Source: Edaphochlamys debaryana (taxonomy: Eukaryota; Chlorophyta; Chlorophyceae; Chlamydomonadales). From it: 64,000 bases of DNA. The DNA lies in assembly GCA_016858145.1 (NCBI GenBank), contig JAEHOE010000202.1, positions 62,001-126,000 on the forward strand, read 5' to 3'. Each line of letters begins with the position of its first letter. The first letter of the stretch is position 1. Shown here piece by piece: positions 45,201-54,763 of the stretch. Made by a program: the position numbers and the translations under genes. Under the pieces are notes generated by a model. That model saw only the letters and a program-made list of their open reading frames with translations. It was not told the origin of the DNA and made no database searches.

Positions 45201-46443
45201 TTGACAGCTGTTCTCCGCGGTTCCCCACTGGGGAGGGCCCCAGACCGCGCTGACAGCACACTGAGAACATACTGGGAGCCACGCGGACAGCCACTCCGCC
45301 CTCCCGCCTAAGCACCTGCATCCCGGCACCTGCACCGGCCGGACAGCTCACCCGCATCTGCACCTGCTATACCCAACACTTTTACCCCCCCCAGCCCCAG
45401 CCCCTATCCCTCACCCGCATCTGCTGCTGCATTCCTCACCCTCAACCCCCTCAGTCCCATAGCCCAATCCCTGCCCGCCCCTCCGCTCACCCGCATCTGC
45501 TCCTGCATGCGCTCCTCGAAGGCCAGCGCGGACTCCTTGGAGGAGGCCATCAGCGTGTCAGCCTGCTTCCGCGATTCGACCAGCTGGGCCAGCGCCTCCT
45601 GTAGGAAAGGGCGCGGCGGCAAAACAGTTGCCGGTAAGAGTGATAAAAGCAGGGGCGGGCTACTGCGAGGAGGCCCTTGGTGTGAGCAGTGAGGAAGAGA
45701 GTTGTTTGGTTCAGTCGGGCTTTGAGTGCTTGCCGCCGGCGAGGGCATCTGCCGGTTGGGTCCAGAAAGTGGCTTGCGGGCCCCACCTCCGCCCGCGCCT
45801 TGGCCTCCGCTAGAGACTCCTTCGTCAGCGCCAGCTCTGCCCTTAGCGCACTGCTGGCCTCTTCGGCCTCCTGAGCGGCCTTCTCCGCCTGCTCCGCGCG
45901 CTTAACCAGCGACGACACGCCTCCATGGTCAGACTGCAAGTTGGTTGCCGACAGGGGGGGCGGGGGGCGGGGGCGAGTCTGCCAGGGCCAGGTGTGCAGA
46001 CGTCCACGCGCAGCCAACATCAAATGGACAGAGGGCCAGGTCTGCGAGTACTCCTTGAAGTTTGCTGCTGGGCGGGAGACACGCACCTCGGATGCTCCAG
46101 CTGACTCTTTGCTAGCCGACAAGTCTGCGATCACCGAGACTTTCGGTGAGTAGGTGTAATTACGGGAAGACAGTTCAACAGCTACGCCACAGCCAGAGCT
46201 GCATACCCGCAATTTGCTTGTCCTTCTTCTTGAGTTGCAACAGCAGGTTCACTGCATACGTCTGCAACTCCTCCTTGCTTTTAGATGTGATGACGGCGGG
46301 TAGCGGCTTCTTCTGCAGACAGAAAAGAGCCCGACGCAGTTGCAGCTGGACCTGGTCGCGACCGTCGCCTCGTCACGACGTACCTCGCGGTTTATGGTGC
46401 TCGCCCGCGAGCTTGCGATGCTGACAGCGTCGTCCGCGGGCAT
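33259..46443 (-). CDS. GRIP-domain golgin (long coiled-coil trans-Golgi tether)
   Basis: Twenty-six exons join in frame to about 2011 residues: 46384-46443, 46207-46312, 46087-46124, 45787-45933, 45491-45598, 44996-45149, 44301-44788, 43630-44154, 43017-43130, 41841-41930, 41534-41656, 41039-41320, 39547-40845, 39202-39300, 38742-38963, 38325-38408, 37712-37971, 37436-37538, 36662-36778, 36176-36424, 35760-35915, 35418-35534, 34965-35129, 34129-34771, 33628-33785, 33259-33387. Start MPADDAVSIASSRAST; then almost continuous Ala/Glu/Leu/Lys/Arg heptad coiled coil (exon 13 alone gives 433 residues); a Ser/Pro/Gly-rich break at the start of exon 24; then the GRIP domain at about 1918-1969 (MDAEYLKNTVIKMFC, ALLPVFATILSFSPEE) with the conserved Tyr that binds ARL1-GTP in this family; tail ends LSSWTSWLGGGG. 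Likely role: capture of vesicles at the trans-Golgi. Exon 18 uses a GC donor (CAG^GCGAGC). Several introns hold copies of exon edges. Confidence 0.88.
33895..34055 (-). repeat. Two copies of golgin exon 24 end plus donor inside intron 24
   Basis: The exon terminus GCGCCAGGCCAAGG^GTGGGT (34146 down to 34123) is repeated at about 34028-34052 and 33898-33925, each with the GT donor. Further down the intron, next to the acceptor at 33786, is a TTGGGGCAGTTGGCGG repeat. Confidence 0.88.
35665..35716. repeat. Thirteen-base tandem repeat in a golgin intron
   Basis: TAGTGCGGCAAAG is repeated four times in intron 21, with a diverged unit just upstream (GGTGGCAAAATAGTGC). Confidence 0.95.
36866..37025 (-). 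repeat. Two upstream copies of golgin exon 19 start with acceptor
   Basis: The junction CCGCAG^GCCGACGCCGCGGGCG of exon 19 (36778 downwards) recurs at about 36868-36895 and 36988-37020, both retaining CCACCGCAG. The second copy also keeps the following GTCACCGCC. Confidence 0.9.
42004..42035 (-). repeat. Upstream copy of golgin exon 10 start with acceptor
   Basis: CGCCTCCCGCAG^ATGATCCTGCAGAAC of exon 10 (41930) is repeated, with a different last base, about 80 bases upstream in the same intron that carries the donor-bearing minisatellite. Confidence 0.9.
42245..43016 (-). repeat. Minisatellite of 64-70 bp units, each with a golgin exon 9 splice donor
   Basis: The intron after exon 9 is largely a tandem array. 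Each unit, read on the minus strand, contains GGGACATGCAG^GTAGGT, the exact end and donor of exon 9 (whose true junction is at 43017). Intronic copies fall near 42295, 42363, 42420, 42485, 42549, 42615, 42680, 42746, 42811, 42878 and 42947: eleven extra donors. The remainder of each unit is CCCGGCTGCTCTCGCCCCAC-like on the + strand. Confidence 0.95.
43217..43262 (-). repeat. Upstream copy of golgin exon 9 start
   Basis: The coding phrase RLAAEREELLTL with its CAG acceptor (exon 9, 43130 downwards) is repeated here as RLAAKREELLTL. A shorter remnant (GGCAGCCAGGCGCTG) is at about 43402. Confidence 0.9.
45349..45430 (-). repeat. Two copies of golgin exon 5 end plus donor in intron 5
   Basis: GCAGATGCGG^GTGAG (exon 5 end at 45491) recurs at about 45413-45430 and 45349-45365, each with GTGAG. 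Confidence 0.9.
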
Positions 46444-47662
46444 GGTGGAGCCCTCGATCGCCTAGCGCTCAGCGCAACATGCTACAAGCGGAACGTCGTG
46501 AAGGATCCACACGCTGTGAGCTGTACGGTAAGTGGCGTTGCAAGTGAAACAGACTGCCTTGTGTCTCCGCACAGGTCGGTCTGCAAGCTGCACCTGCTCT
46601 TGACACGGGCCCTAACCCGACGTCCCCCCCCCCGACCCGGCAGGGCCCGGTTTTCCTGAGCGAGTTGCGAAAGCTGTATTAGTCGGCAAGCCTTTCGTGT
46701 GACTGTGGTGAGGGTTGGAGCTTTACCAAATAGGTCGCGGGGCGCGGCTACTCACCGTAGCAAGGCCAAGCCTGCAGCCCTGTACCCTGGGCGCGGGGAC
46801 ATGGCTAAGCCCATCAACCCCACGCGATCGGCCGGCCAAGGGTTGGGGAGCCACCTTCATCGCTCAGTGCCGGGTCATGGAGCAATCGGCCGCGGCAGAA
46901 CGCGGTAGGCCTCCGAGGGCCTTGACGGGCCGCGGGCCCGCGCGGTCCTGTACGGTACTGCAGGGGGGCATGAGAGGCCGCATAAAGGTCGTGCGCATGA
47001 GCCTGGTACCAAGGCAAACCAGCTCATCTAAAGGCTCGACAGCACCCCAAACCTCGCATACCTGCGTCCATCGATGTTGTGGCATTATCAAGAGATAGAG
47101 CGACGCACGTTTGAAGCCGTTGGGAGCACCGCCGTCTAAACTGCGAAATAACAAGGGTAGGGTGGCCATTTCCACAGTCGCTGCAGCGTCAGGTCGCGGG
47201 GCGTGCGCGCACGGGGACAATGTCTTGGGGCCATCGCCCCGGCAGCCTCTTTCAGTTACAAACTCTCGAAGGCCGGCCAGTCACGCGACGCGGCAGTCCC
47301 CTTATTCTCGTGCCAAAGCTCCTGTGCGCAAGGAGGGTTGCAGCCATTCGTCTGCATACGGAACTTCTTCCCCGCCTCCCCAAGACACGCTCTCGCTACT
47401 CTGTGCGCCGCTACGACGGCACAGTCCCTTGGATACACCAGCTCAGCGCGTCCACCAGGCCCCGTCACATGTAGGAACAGCTCGCTCATGCGCCCACCAC
47501 CCGGCCCCGTACCCGCCTGCACCCGGGGCCTGCACCCGCGGCCAATAGAGACAGTGCGGGCGGGGCAGCCTTCCTGACATCCCTGGTTCCTTAAGCAACG
47601 TCGCCAACGTGCCCTTACCTTTTACCGCCCGTGCTCCTCCCCGCCCCTTCACCACAGAGGCC
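46444..47662. promoter_or_regulatory. Shared 5' region between the golgin (-) and fascin-like gene B (+)
   Basis: Head-to-head genes with 1.2 kb between start codons; both promoters and 5' UTRs must lie here. No strong TATA box; a weak CATAAAG lies at about 46981. No additional gene recognised. Confidence 0.5.
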
Positions 47663-48457
47663 ATGGCGCCCGTTGCCCTCCGGACCTGGCGGAACACCAT
47701 CCTGTGTGCGGACAATAGCGGCGAGGTGCAGGGGCGCGACTGGATCGGGCCCTGGGACCTGTTCACTCTGGACCACTATCACGCCGACGACGGCAGCGTG
47801 AGGACGGCCCTCAAGACCTGGAACGCCAAGAACGTCTCGGCAAAGTGGGACGGAGGTCTATCCATTGCCTCTGAGGTGCGCCGTCACTAGTTGGGAAGGG
47901 CCTGGAGGAGGACTAGAGGAACTAGAGGTGGAACGGAGGTGGGGGTCTCGGCCTCATGTGGTGCAGATAGCTAGGTGGGCGGGGGGCCACAGCCCTGAGG
48001 TGCTTCAAGCCCGACGTGTTGCTCCAACTTGCTGCGCAACCCTGTACGTGCTATCTGAAGCAAGGGCTGGACCTTATGCACCAGCCCGCCCCTCACACAC
48101 CTTGAAAACATACCTAGGAGCACCCACTGACCACACACACCCTCCTCCCTCCCGCTGACATGGGCGTCGCCTTCCCCACGTCTTCTTTCTATGTTTCCCC
48201 CCGCCCCCACCTTGCAGTGTGGTGACTGGCAGAAGTTCACCATTCTCGAGGTGGAGGACGGTGAGGTGTCGGGGGAGATGAAGGCTCCCAGGGCAGGCGG
48301 TGCTGGTGGTGCCAGGGAGGTCAAGGTGGCCCTCAAGACGGCGTTCGGCACATATGTGTCGTACCGGATGAGCGGGAGGTTCGAGCAGGCCCCCACACTG
48401 GGGCCCTGGGAGGTGTTCACCATGCTGGTAGACCCGGTGCAGACGTTCAAGGGTTGA
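47663..48457 (+). CDS. Fascin-like beta-trefoil (actin-crosslinking fold) protein, paralogue B
   Basis: Exons 47663-47875 and 48218-48457 join in phase 0 to 150 residues. Unit 1: MAPVALRTWRNTILCADNSG, then RDWIGPWDLFTLDH and KNVSAKWDGG. Unit 2: CGDWQKFTILEVEDGEVSG, then VKVALKTAFGTYVSY and LGPWEVFTMLVDP. Intron position and phase match the paralogue at 5584-6409. It lacks most of the acidic linker of paralogue A, and keeps Trp in both GPW motifs. Soluble, no targeting signal visible. Binding partner unknown. Confidence 0.75.
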
Positions 48458-50102
48458 CCGCTAGTCGGGCGCTTAAAACGACTTGGGGCCGGGGGATGGA
48501 AGGGGGTGCGGGCGCGTGTTTGCCGTGCGCGCGCGTGTGGAGGCGGTCACATTGGTGCCTTGGTGGATGACTCGGAGCCGACTTTTCTGATCCGGCGGGG
48601 ATAGTTTGCTACTCACACTTCAGTCCGCATAGCACCACAGACTCTGAGCGTATTGGCGGTTGGAGAGGATAAGTCTAGGATTGACGCTTGGCCCATGGGA
48701 AAGCGCTGGCCCGGGGCCGGGGAGCACTTCGGCGAAGGGGAAGTCGGGCGGGGGCTAGCGAGCCTTCACGGGGGATTGCAGACTACAGCGGTGTGCTGAC
48801 CTCACAGCAGTACAGCAATGCACCGAGGAATGCGGAGTGGGTGATCTAGGGAGCTGGCAAGGGGGCGCAATGGGTCGGCAGGCCGCAGGGCGGGTGTGTA
48901 GGCGGAAGGCCAATCACAGGCCTGGGGAGGGGGTTTTAAGCACGGGTTGAAGCAAAATGTAATGCAATTGACGAGGGCGCGCACGGCTCTGTGCTGCTTG
49001 GGGTGGGTCGATGACGGAGCGGAGCGAAGGCGGCCAGGCCAGACAGCAAAGCACGGGGAGGGAGGGTGCAGTATCCACCCAGTCCCAGCCCACGTCCCGC
49101 TTGCAGGGACTCCCCTCGTCGCAGTGCTGCGCCGACGGAAGGAGCTGGCGGCTGCAGAGGCAGACAGCCAGGCAGTCGTGCGCCCAAGGGGGGCAGGCAG
49201 GGCAGCGCCGGTCAGGTACAGTAGGGCGCACGGTGCGGCCTGCACGCCACGTGCAGGGGGCCCTGTCTTATGGTGTTGGTCGTATGGCCCCGGCGTTCAG
49301 CGCTGTGACCCCAAGGGTGCGGACTGCACGTCAGCACATCCGGGACCAGAGCCTCGCTCTCTTCGCTGGCCCCCGCAGCCGCTCAGGCCCAGCCATTCAA
49401 GGGCCCCCCTTCCAGCGCCCCTTCAGAAGCACCCTGAAGAAGCACTCTTCAGGCCCCAGAAGCGTAGGTCCCACGGCAGTTGAAGCTGTATGGAGGGCTG
49501 CGTTGGGTGACCCTTGGGCCGCTTGGGGTCATAGCACGGATGCTCAGTCACGTGTGCTGCCGCCCATCACCGCCGCTGGCATCCCGGCAAGGCCGGGGCC
49601 GGGCCGTGCACCCCCGCCTTCTGAGGTCTATGGGCTGCCAGTATGCGCATGGCGAGGCCACCAAAGGTACACGAGCCACGAGCCCACGACTTGAGATACC
49701 GCAGGCCGTTGGCCTTGGCTGGGCGGGTGAGGGGTTTGGGCAGGGAAGCAGGCCTGGGGGCGAGGAGGTGAGCGGTGGCGACAACGCCGCGCGGACTGCT
49801 GCCACTGCCATGCGGGGCAAAGTGCCCTGTCGTGCAGGGTTGCATCCTGGATTCGTGCTGCGCCACCCCTTCAGTGCCGGATTACCTGCACACGCATGCT
49901 GCTGCTGCGTGAAAGCTTCCGCGGCTGTGTTCGTGCCGGTACGGCGTTTCCCGCGCTTCCTCGAGTGTCCGGCCAGCCCCGCCCCGCCCCGTTGTCATGT
50001 TCCGTTAGGTGCCGTCGGTTAGAGGATAGCAGTGCCACCTCGACACCGTTTAGGCGTTCCTAAAAGGGCCCGCGGACCCGAACATCTTCCCGCCACTCCA
50101 CG
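48458..50102. other. 3' UTR of fascin-like gene B and upstream region of BBIP1
   Basis: A TGTAA at 48958-48962, about 500 bases past the stop, is a plausible poly(A) signal for gene B. The remainder to 50102 shows no recognisable coding exon. Confidence 0.5.
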
Positions 50103-50475
50103 ATGAACCCTCAGAAGCCAGGCGTCAAGGAGGTGTTGCCTAAAGCCGGCCTGGTGGTCAGCGAGAAGGGCAACCTCACGGAAATCCTGTGCAAGCCCAA
50201 AATCATGCCGCTCAAGTCCATCACGCTGCAAAAGCTCGAGGAAATGGAAGTAGGTGTTTCTAACTTGCACTGTGGTCACAACGCGCTACATAGACTGTCG
50301 CCGAAGCCTTTGCGCGTCACATGCGCTGCCCCTGAACCCTCGCTGCTCCACCGCTGACTCCCGGCTGCAGGCCAAAATTGAGGAGATTAACAAGCAACAG
50401 CAGCAGACAAATCGCCCTGGCTCCGCGCGGCCTATGACAGCGAGCTCCGCGAGCGGCGGCTTCGCTGCGTTCTGA
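50103..50475 (+). CDS. BBIP1: BBSome-interacting protein 1 (BBIP1/BBIP10, BBS18)
   Basis: Exons 50103-50249 and 50371-50475 join in phase 0 to 83 residues. The core EVLPKAGLVVS, then ILCKPKIMPLKSITLQKLEEM, is the diagnostic signature of BBIP1 (EVLPK, CKPK-PLKS-TL-KLE-M in animals). BBIP1 is the smallest BBSome subunit, needed for assembly of the complex that carries membrane proteins out of cilia; its presence implies a ciliated organism. A Gln-rich, Ser/Ala-rich tail (KQQQQTNRPGSARP) ends in GGFAAF. The BUD23 start codon lies only 105 bases downstream, with no TGTAA between. Confidence 0.9.
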
Positions 50476-50580
50476 GCGACTCCCGGCAAAACTCCTAGCG
50501 ACCTAGCACCTAGCCTAGCACTCTAGCAGCTAACTCTCCGCCACATAACCGCCCAACGTGCTAAAGCGACAGCAGCCACC

Positions 50581-53500
50581 ATGGGGAAAGGCGAGCGGCC
50601 GGAGCATATGGCTCCGCCCGACATCTTCTACAACGAGGACGAGGCGCGTAAATACACGACGAACAGGTGCGGGCCCTGCCCTTCCCTCGTTCGGTACCAG
50701 CGGGTCCGCTGCACCGCTCTGCCGCTCCCCTCCTTTCACCCGCGTGCCTCCCCTCCTCCCCGCGCCCTTCCCCCGCTCCTCCCCTCCCGCAGCCGCATGA
50801 TTGCCATCCAGGCCTCCCTGACGGAGCGCGCCCTGGAGCTGCTGGCGCTGCCTCAGGACGGCATGCCGCGCATGTTGCTGGACCTGGGCTGCGGCAGCGG
50901 GCTCAGCGGCGAGGCGCTGAGCGAGGCGGGGCACATGTGGGTGGGGCTCGACATCAGCGCTTCCATGCTGGACGTGGCCAAGGAGCGGGAGGTGAGCAGT
51001 GTCTTGCGAGCGAAGGATTAGAAAGGATAAGGGGTTTAGGGGGAGTGGGACTCGACATCAGCGCTTCCATGCTCGATGTGGCCAAGGAGCTGGTTCCGGG
51101 GCTGGACGTGGCTAGGGGGCGGGAGGTGAGCAGTGGAGCGTGGCCGAGAGCTCTGTTTCCGTGGGAGGGGGGAGGGGCTGGGGCTGGTGCTTGACATGGG
51201 TAGGAGGCGGGAGGTGAGCGCTCGGGGGAGGGGGGGAGGGGCAGGGGGCTTCGCGGGGGCGGGTGGGCCGCAGGGGTTGGGGCTAGCCAGGGCTCCAGGA
51301 GTGGGAGGTGAGCACTGGGGTGAGGGGGGCGAATGAGAGGGAGGGCGGGCGTTCAGGGAAGGAGACCTGGGGCTTCGCTGGTTTGTTCGTGCCTTGGTTC
51401 TGGGGCTGGATGTGGCCCAGGAGCTCGAGGTTGGCGTTCGGCGGAGGGGGGCACGGGTTGTAGTGAGTTTCAGTGAGTACACTGTGGCCGCGGCCGTGGC
51501 TGTGTGCTGGGCAGACGTGGCCAAGGGCCGGGAGGTGAGCAGTGGGCTGCGGGCATAGGCAGCGCGTCAGTGCTGGTCACTGGTGGACGCCGCAGGGGCT
51601 GGGGCTGGGCGCGGTTCGAGGAGCGGGGGGTTGGGTGTTCAGAGGAGGGGACCTGCGGGCTCCAACGGTTGGTGTTGGAGCTGGGGCTGGTGCTGGGCGT
51701 GGCTCGAGGAGGGGGGGTGAGCGAGCGAGCGCTGAGTCACAGCCGGCCACGACCTGCACACAGGACGGGCGGTGGGGCTTCGTGTGTTTGTCAGGCTGGG
51801 GCGTGGGCGCAACATGGCCACAGTGGGCCATGACCTTGACCCCCTCCCGCTCACCGCCCTCTCCTTGGCCACGGTAGGCCAAGGAGAGGGCCGTGAGCGG
51901 GAGGGGTTTAAGGTCCGTGCACTGCTGAGGAGTGGGACGGCCGCGAAGGGGGCTTGGCTAGGCAGTCAGAGACTGCTTGGAGGGGAAGGGCAGGCCTCTG
52001 GCGCGCCCCGATGTGGCTTTGCGGGGAGGCTGGTGGCTGTTTTGCGGAGGCGGGCAGGGGGCTCGTGCATCGCTCCTGAGACTTGGCGAGCCATCGCGAG
52101 AGTTTTTGAGTGGGGGAGTTGTGGTCCCTGTCAGGACTTGCGCCAAGGCCAGGGGAGGCCCGGGAGGGTTACAGACAGATGTCACGTGGCGCAGATCCAG
52201 CCCAAACGAGCCGCTAGGTCCTGAGTGTAAGTAGAGTGGCAGTCAGGCCAGGGGAGGGTATGGCGAGTGTACATCAGGCGCGGGCGAAGGGGTATGCGCG
52301 CAGGTTGTTGGGACGAACCCGTGGGGGCCAGGAGGGGGACGTGAGCGGAGAAGCGGTGGCGAGGGCGAGGCGGGAAGGCAGTGGACGAGGCCGGTAGTCG
52401 ACCAGGCACCTCCCGACTGCTCTTCTCGCCACTGCACCACTAAACTCAGCCACCGCCTGGCCCCCTAGTTCCCGACCTTCACCCCTTTCCCTTCCCTTCC
52501 CCTCCCCTCCCGCAATCCCATTAACCATTCGACGCTCTCCCGCTTATCAGCTTCAAACATCCCCTCCCCTCCCCCCCTTCCTCCCCCCTGTCAGGTCGAC
52601 GGAGACCTGGTCCTCTCGGACCTGGGCCACGGCCTGCCCCTGCGCGCCGGCGCCTTCGACGGCGCCATCTCGATCAGTGCCGTACAGTGGCTGTGCAACG
52701 CAGACCGCACGGGGCACGACCCGCGGTGAGGGGAGGGGAGCGGGGGGGGGGGAAGGGGAAGGGGGGGAAGGGGCGTGGCGGGGGGGGGGGACAAAGGGAG
52801 GGAAGAAGGGAAGGGGTTGTGGAGGGTTTGGGGGCAGGGGCGGGGGGAGGGCGGGAGGATCGGGGCGGGGGGAGGGGCAGGGGGAGGGGTAACAGGCAGG
52901 GGAAGGAGGAAAGGCGGACGGCGGGTTGGGAGGGGAGGGCGGGTGGCCCTGTGCAACGCGGACCGCACGGGGCACGACCCGCGGTGAAGAGGGGCGACGG
53001 GGCCAGCGGGAGGTGGGGAGGGGCGGGGCGGGAGGGGAAGCGGGGCGGAAGTGGAGGGCAGGTGGCCGTCTTTTGAGGGAGGCGGAAGGGACATGGTGCT
53101 GATGGTGATTAGTTTTGCGTGGTATTCATAAGGGGCTGGCTGAGGAGTTGGCGCCACCCACCCGACCCCGTGATCCCGCTCAGCCCGGCCTTCAATTCAA
53201 CGCTCCTTCCTCCCCTCCCCTCAATCCGGTCCCCGTTCCAGCAAGCGCATGGAAGAGACTCTTCCCTGGCTCATACGAGCAGCCTCCACACGTTCCGTCC
53301 CCGCCCCTTTCCCCCCCGCCCCCGCCCCCCCCCAGTAAGCGCATGAAGCGGTTCTTCGAGACGCTCTACGCCAGCCTGCGCCGCGGCGCGCGTGCTGTGC
53401 TGCAGATCTACCCGGAGAACCCGCAGCAGGCGGAGATGCTGGTGGCGGCAGCCATGAAGGTGGGGGGGCGGAGGGGGGATGGAGGGGTGTAGCGTGTGTG

Positions 53501-54763
53501 TTTTGTGGACAGCTGTGCTGACACGGTAGCGGAGGGAGGGAGGTCGTGGGCGGAGATGCCGGTGGCGGCAGCCATGAAGGTGGGGGGTTGGGCTCTCGGA
53601 CAGCCTCACTGACTGGACCCACCTTTGCAACCCCCTCTTTCGAGCAAGGCGACGCGGCGCCTGTTCACCCCCCTCCTTAAAATCCCTCTCCCCCCCCCTG
53701 TCAGGTCGGCTTCTCCGGGGGCCTGTTGGTGGACTTCCCCCACTCCACCCGCGCCAAGAAGTACTTCCTGGTGCTCATGGTGGTCCCTCACCCCCCCCCC
53801 TCTTGCCTCTACCCCCCATCCCTCTCCCCCCCCTGTCAGGTCGGCTTCTCCGGGGGCCTGGTGGTGGACTTCCCCCACTCCACCCGCGCCAAGAAGTACT
53901 TCCTGGTGCTCATGGTGGGCACCGGCGGGGCGGTGCCGGCGGCCAAGGGGCTGGACGGGGAGGAGCCGGAGGACGAGGAGGAGGCGATGCAGGTCAAGGT
54001 GAGGGCTTGGGGGGGGGGGAGGGGAGAGGGATGGGGGGGATGACTCATGAGGGGAAGGGAGGGGAGGGGAGGGAGGAGGAGGCGATGCAGGTCAAGGTGA
54101 GGGTGGGGGCTGGGGGGGGGGGAGGAGAGGGGGATGGGAGGGCAGGAGGGGAGGGGTACCCCAGCGGAAAGAGGGCGTAGGAGGCGATGCGGTAAGGGTG
54201 GGAGCGGGAGCGGGCGACTCCAGCCTCGGGCCGCAGTGGGTTGAGTGGAGGACGGCGCTGCAGTGGGGCCAGCGCAGAGGGCTTGGGGCTTGGGCGCGCG
54301 CTGGAGGCGGCAAGGGCCTGCCTTGCTTGGCCCAGCTTCTTCCCTCTTGACGGCATCCTTGCACCTCCCGCTCCCTCCCCCGCCCCCCCCGCCCTCCCTC
54401 CGACCCAGATGGCCGGCCGCGAGCGCCAGTAACACCCCTCCCCTGCCCTTACCTTTACCCCCTCTCTTACCAACCCTCCTCCCCCCCCCTCCTGGACCTC
54501 GGTGCGCATCGGGCTCGCTGGCTGCCGCTCTATCTCTTCCTCCGCTCTCCAATGCTCCGTAAATCACCCCCTTCCCCTCCCTACCCACCCCAACCCAGAT
54601 GGCCGGCCGCGAGCGCGCGGGCAAGCGGCGCAAGGGCGCGGGCGGCGCTGCGGGCAAGGGCAAGGGCTGGGTGCTCAAGAAGAAGGAGCAGATGCGCAAG
54701 AAGGGCTACGACATTGCCCCGGACACCAAGTACACTGGGCGCAAGCGGAAGCACCTGGTGTAG
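50581..54763 (+). CDS. BUD23: 18S rRNA (guanine-N7)-methyltransferase BUD23 (WBSCR22)
   Basis: Exons 50581-50666, 50793-50991, 52595-52725, 53336-53459, 53840-53998 and 54599-54763 give 287 residues, close to the human 281. Start context is strong (CCACCATGG). Residues show RPEHMAPPDIFYNEDEARKY; SAM-binding motif I LLDLGCGSGLSGE; WVGLDISASMLDVA; ISAVQWLCNAD; RFFETLYASLRRGARAVLQ; YPENPQQAEM; GFSGGLVVDFPHSTRAKKY; and the basic tail KKGYDIAPDTKYTGRKRK. The enzyme methylates a guanine of 18S rRNA with the adaptor TRMT112 during 40S biogenesis, in the nucleus. Introns 2-5 and the 3' UTR carry copies of exon edges, and an 84% shorter-intron alternative start of exon 5 lies at 53705-53779. Confidence 0.93.
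51050..51950 (+). repeat. Decaying tandem copies of BUD23 exon 2 end plus donor
   Basis: The exon 2 terminus GACGTGGCCAAGGAGCGGGAG^GTGAG (50971-50995) recurs near 51050-51130 (with GGACTCGACATCAGCGCTTC before it), 51205, 51300, 51412, 51514-51540 and, weaker, 51697 and 51870. Most keep GAG^GTGAG. The array fills much of the 1.6-kb intron 2. Confidence 0.85.
52946..52987 (+). repeat. Copy of BUD23 exon 3 end plus donor
   Basis: CTGTGCAACGCAGACCGCAC and the following GGGCACGACCCGCG^GTGA of exon 3 (52690-52730) are repeated with one substitution about 257 bases later. Confidence 0.95.
53546..53590 (+). repeat. Copy of BUD23 exon 4 end plus donor
   Basis: CGGAGATGCTGGTGGCGGCA and GCCATGAAG^GTGGGGGG of exon 4 are repeated about 120 bases downstream, with one base changed (GCCGG for GCTGG). 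Confidence 0.95.
53695..53779 (+). repeat. Duplicate of the first 75 bases of BUD23 exon 5, with acceptor and GT
   Basis: 53705-53779 encodes VGFSGGLLVDFPHSTRAKKY plus FLVLM, differing from the start of exon 5 (53840) by one codon (Leu for Val), preceded by the same CCCCTGTCAG acceptor and followed by ATG^GTGGTC. It is 75 bases, so inclusion keeps frame and would duplicate 25 residues next to the real exon. Confidence 0.95.
54071..54200 (+). repeat. Two copies of BUD23 exon 5 end plus donor
   Basis: GAGGAGGCGATGCAGGTCAAG^GTGAGG (about 53977-54004) recurs at 54075-54103 and, shortened to GAGGCGATGCG^GTAAGG, at about 54180-54198. Confidence 0.9.
54402..54432 (+). repeat. Upstream copy of BUD23 exon 6 start with acceptor
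   Basis: ACCCAG^ATGGCCGGCCGCGAGCGC of exon 6 (54599) is repeated 190 bases earlier and then runs into a TAA stop two codons on, so use of this acceptor would truncate the protein. Confidence 0.95.

Noticed and set aside
48947..49694. + strand frames of 178 and 227 residues before BBIP1
   Set aside because: No homology or consistent exon structure; probably 3' UTR and intergenic sequence.
54402..54432. Alternative start of BUD23 exon 6 at 54409
   Set aside because: The frame stops after seven codons; it is a copy of the true exon start at 54599, which gives the conserved basic tail.
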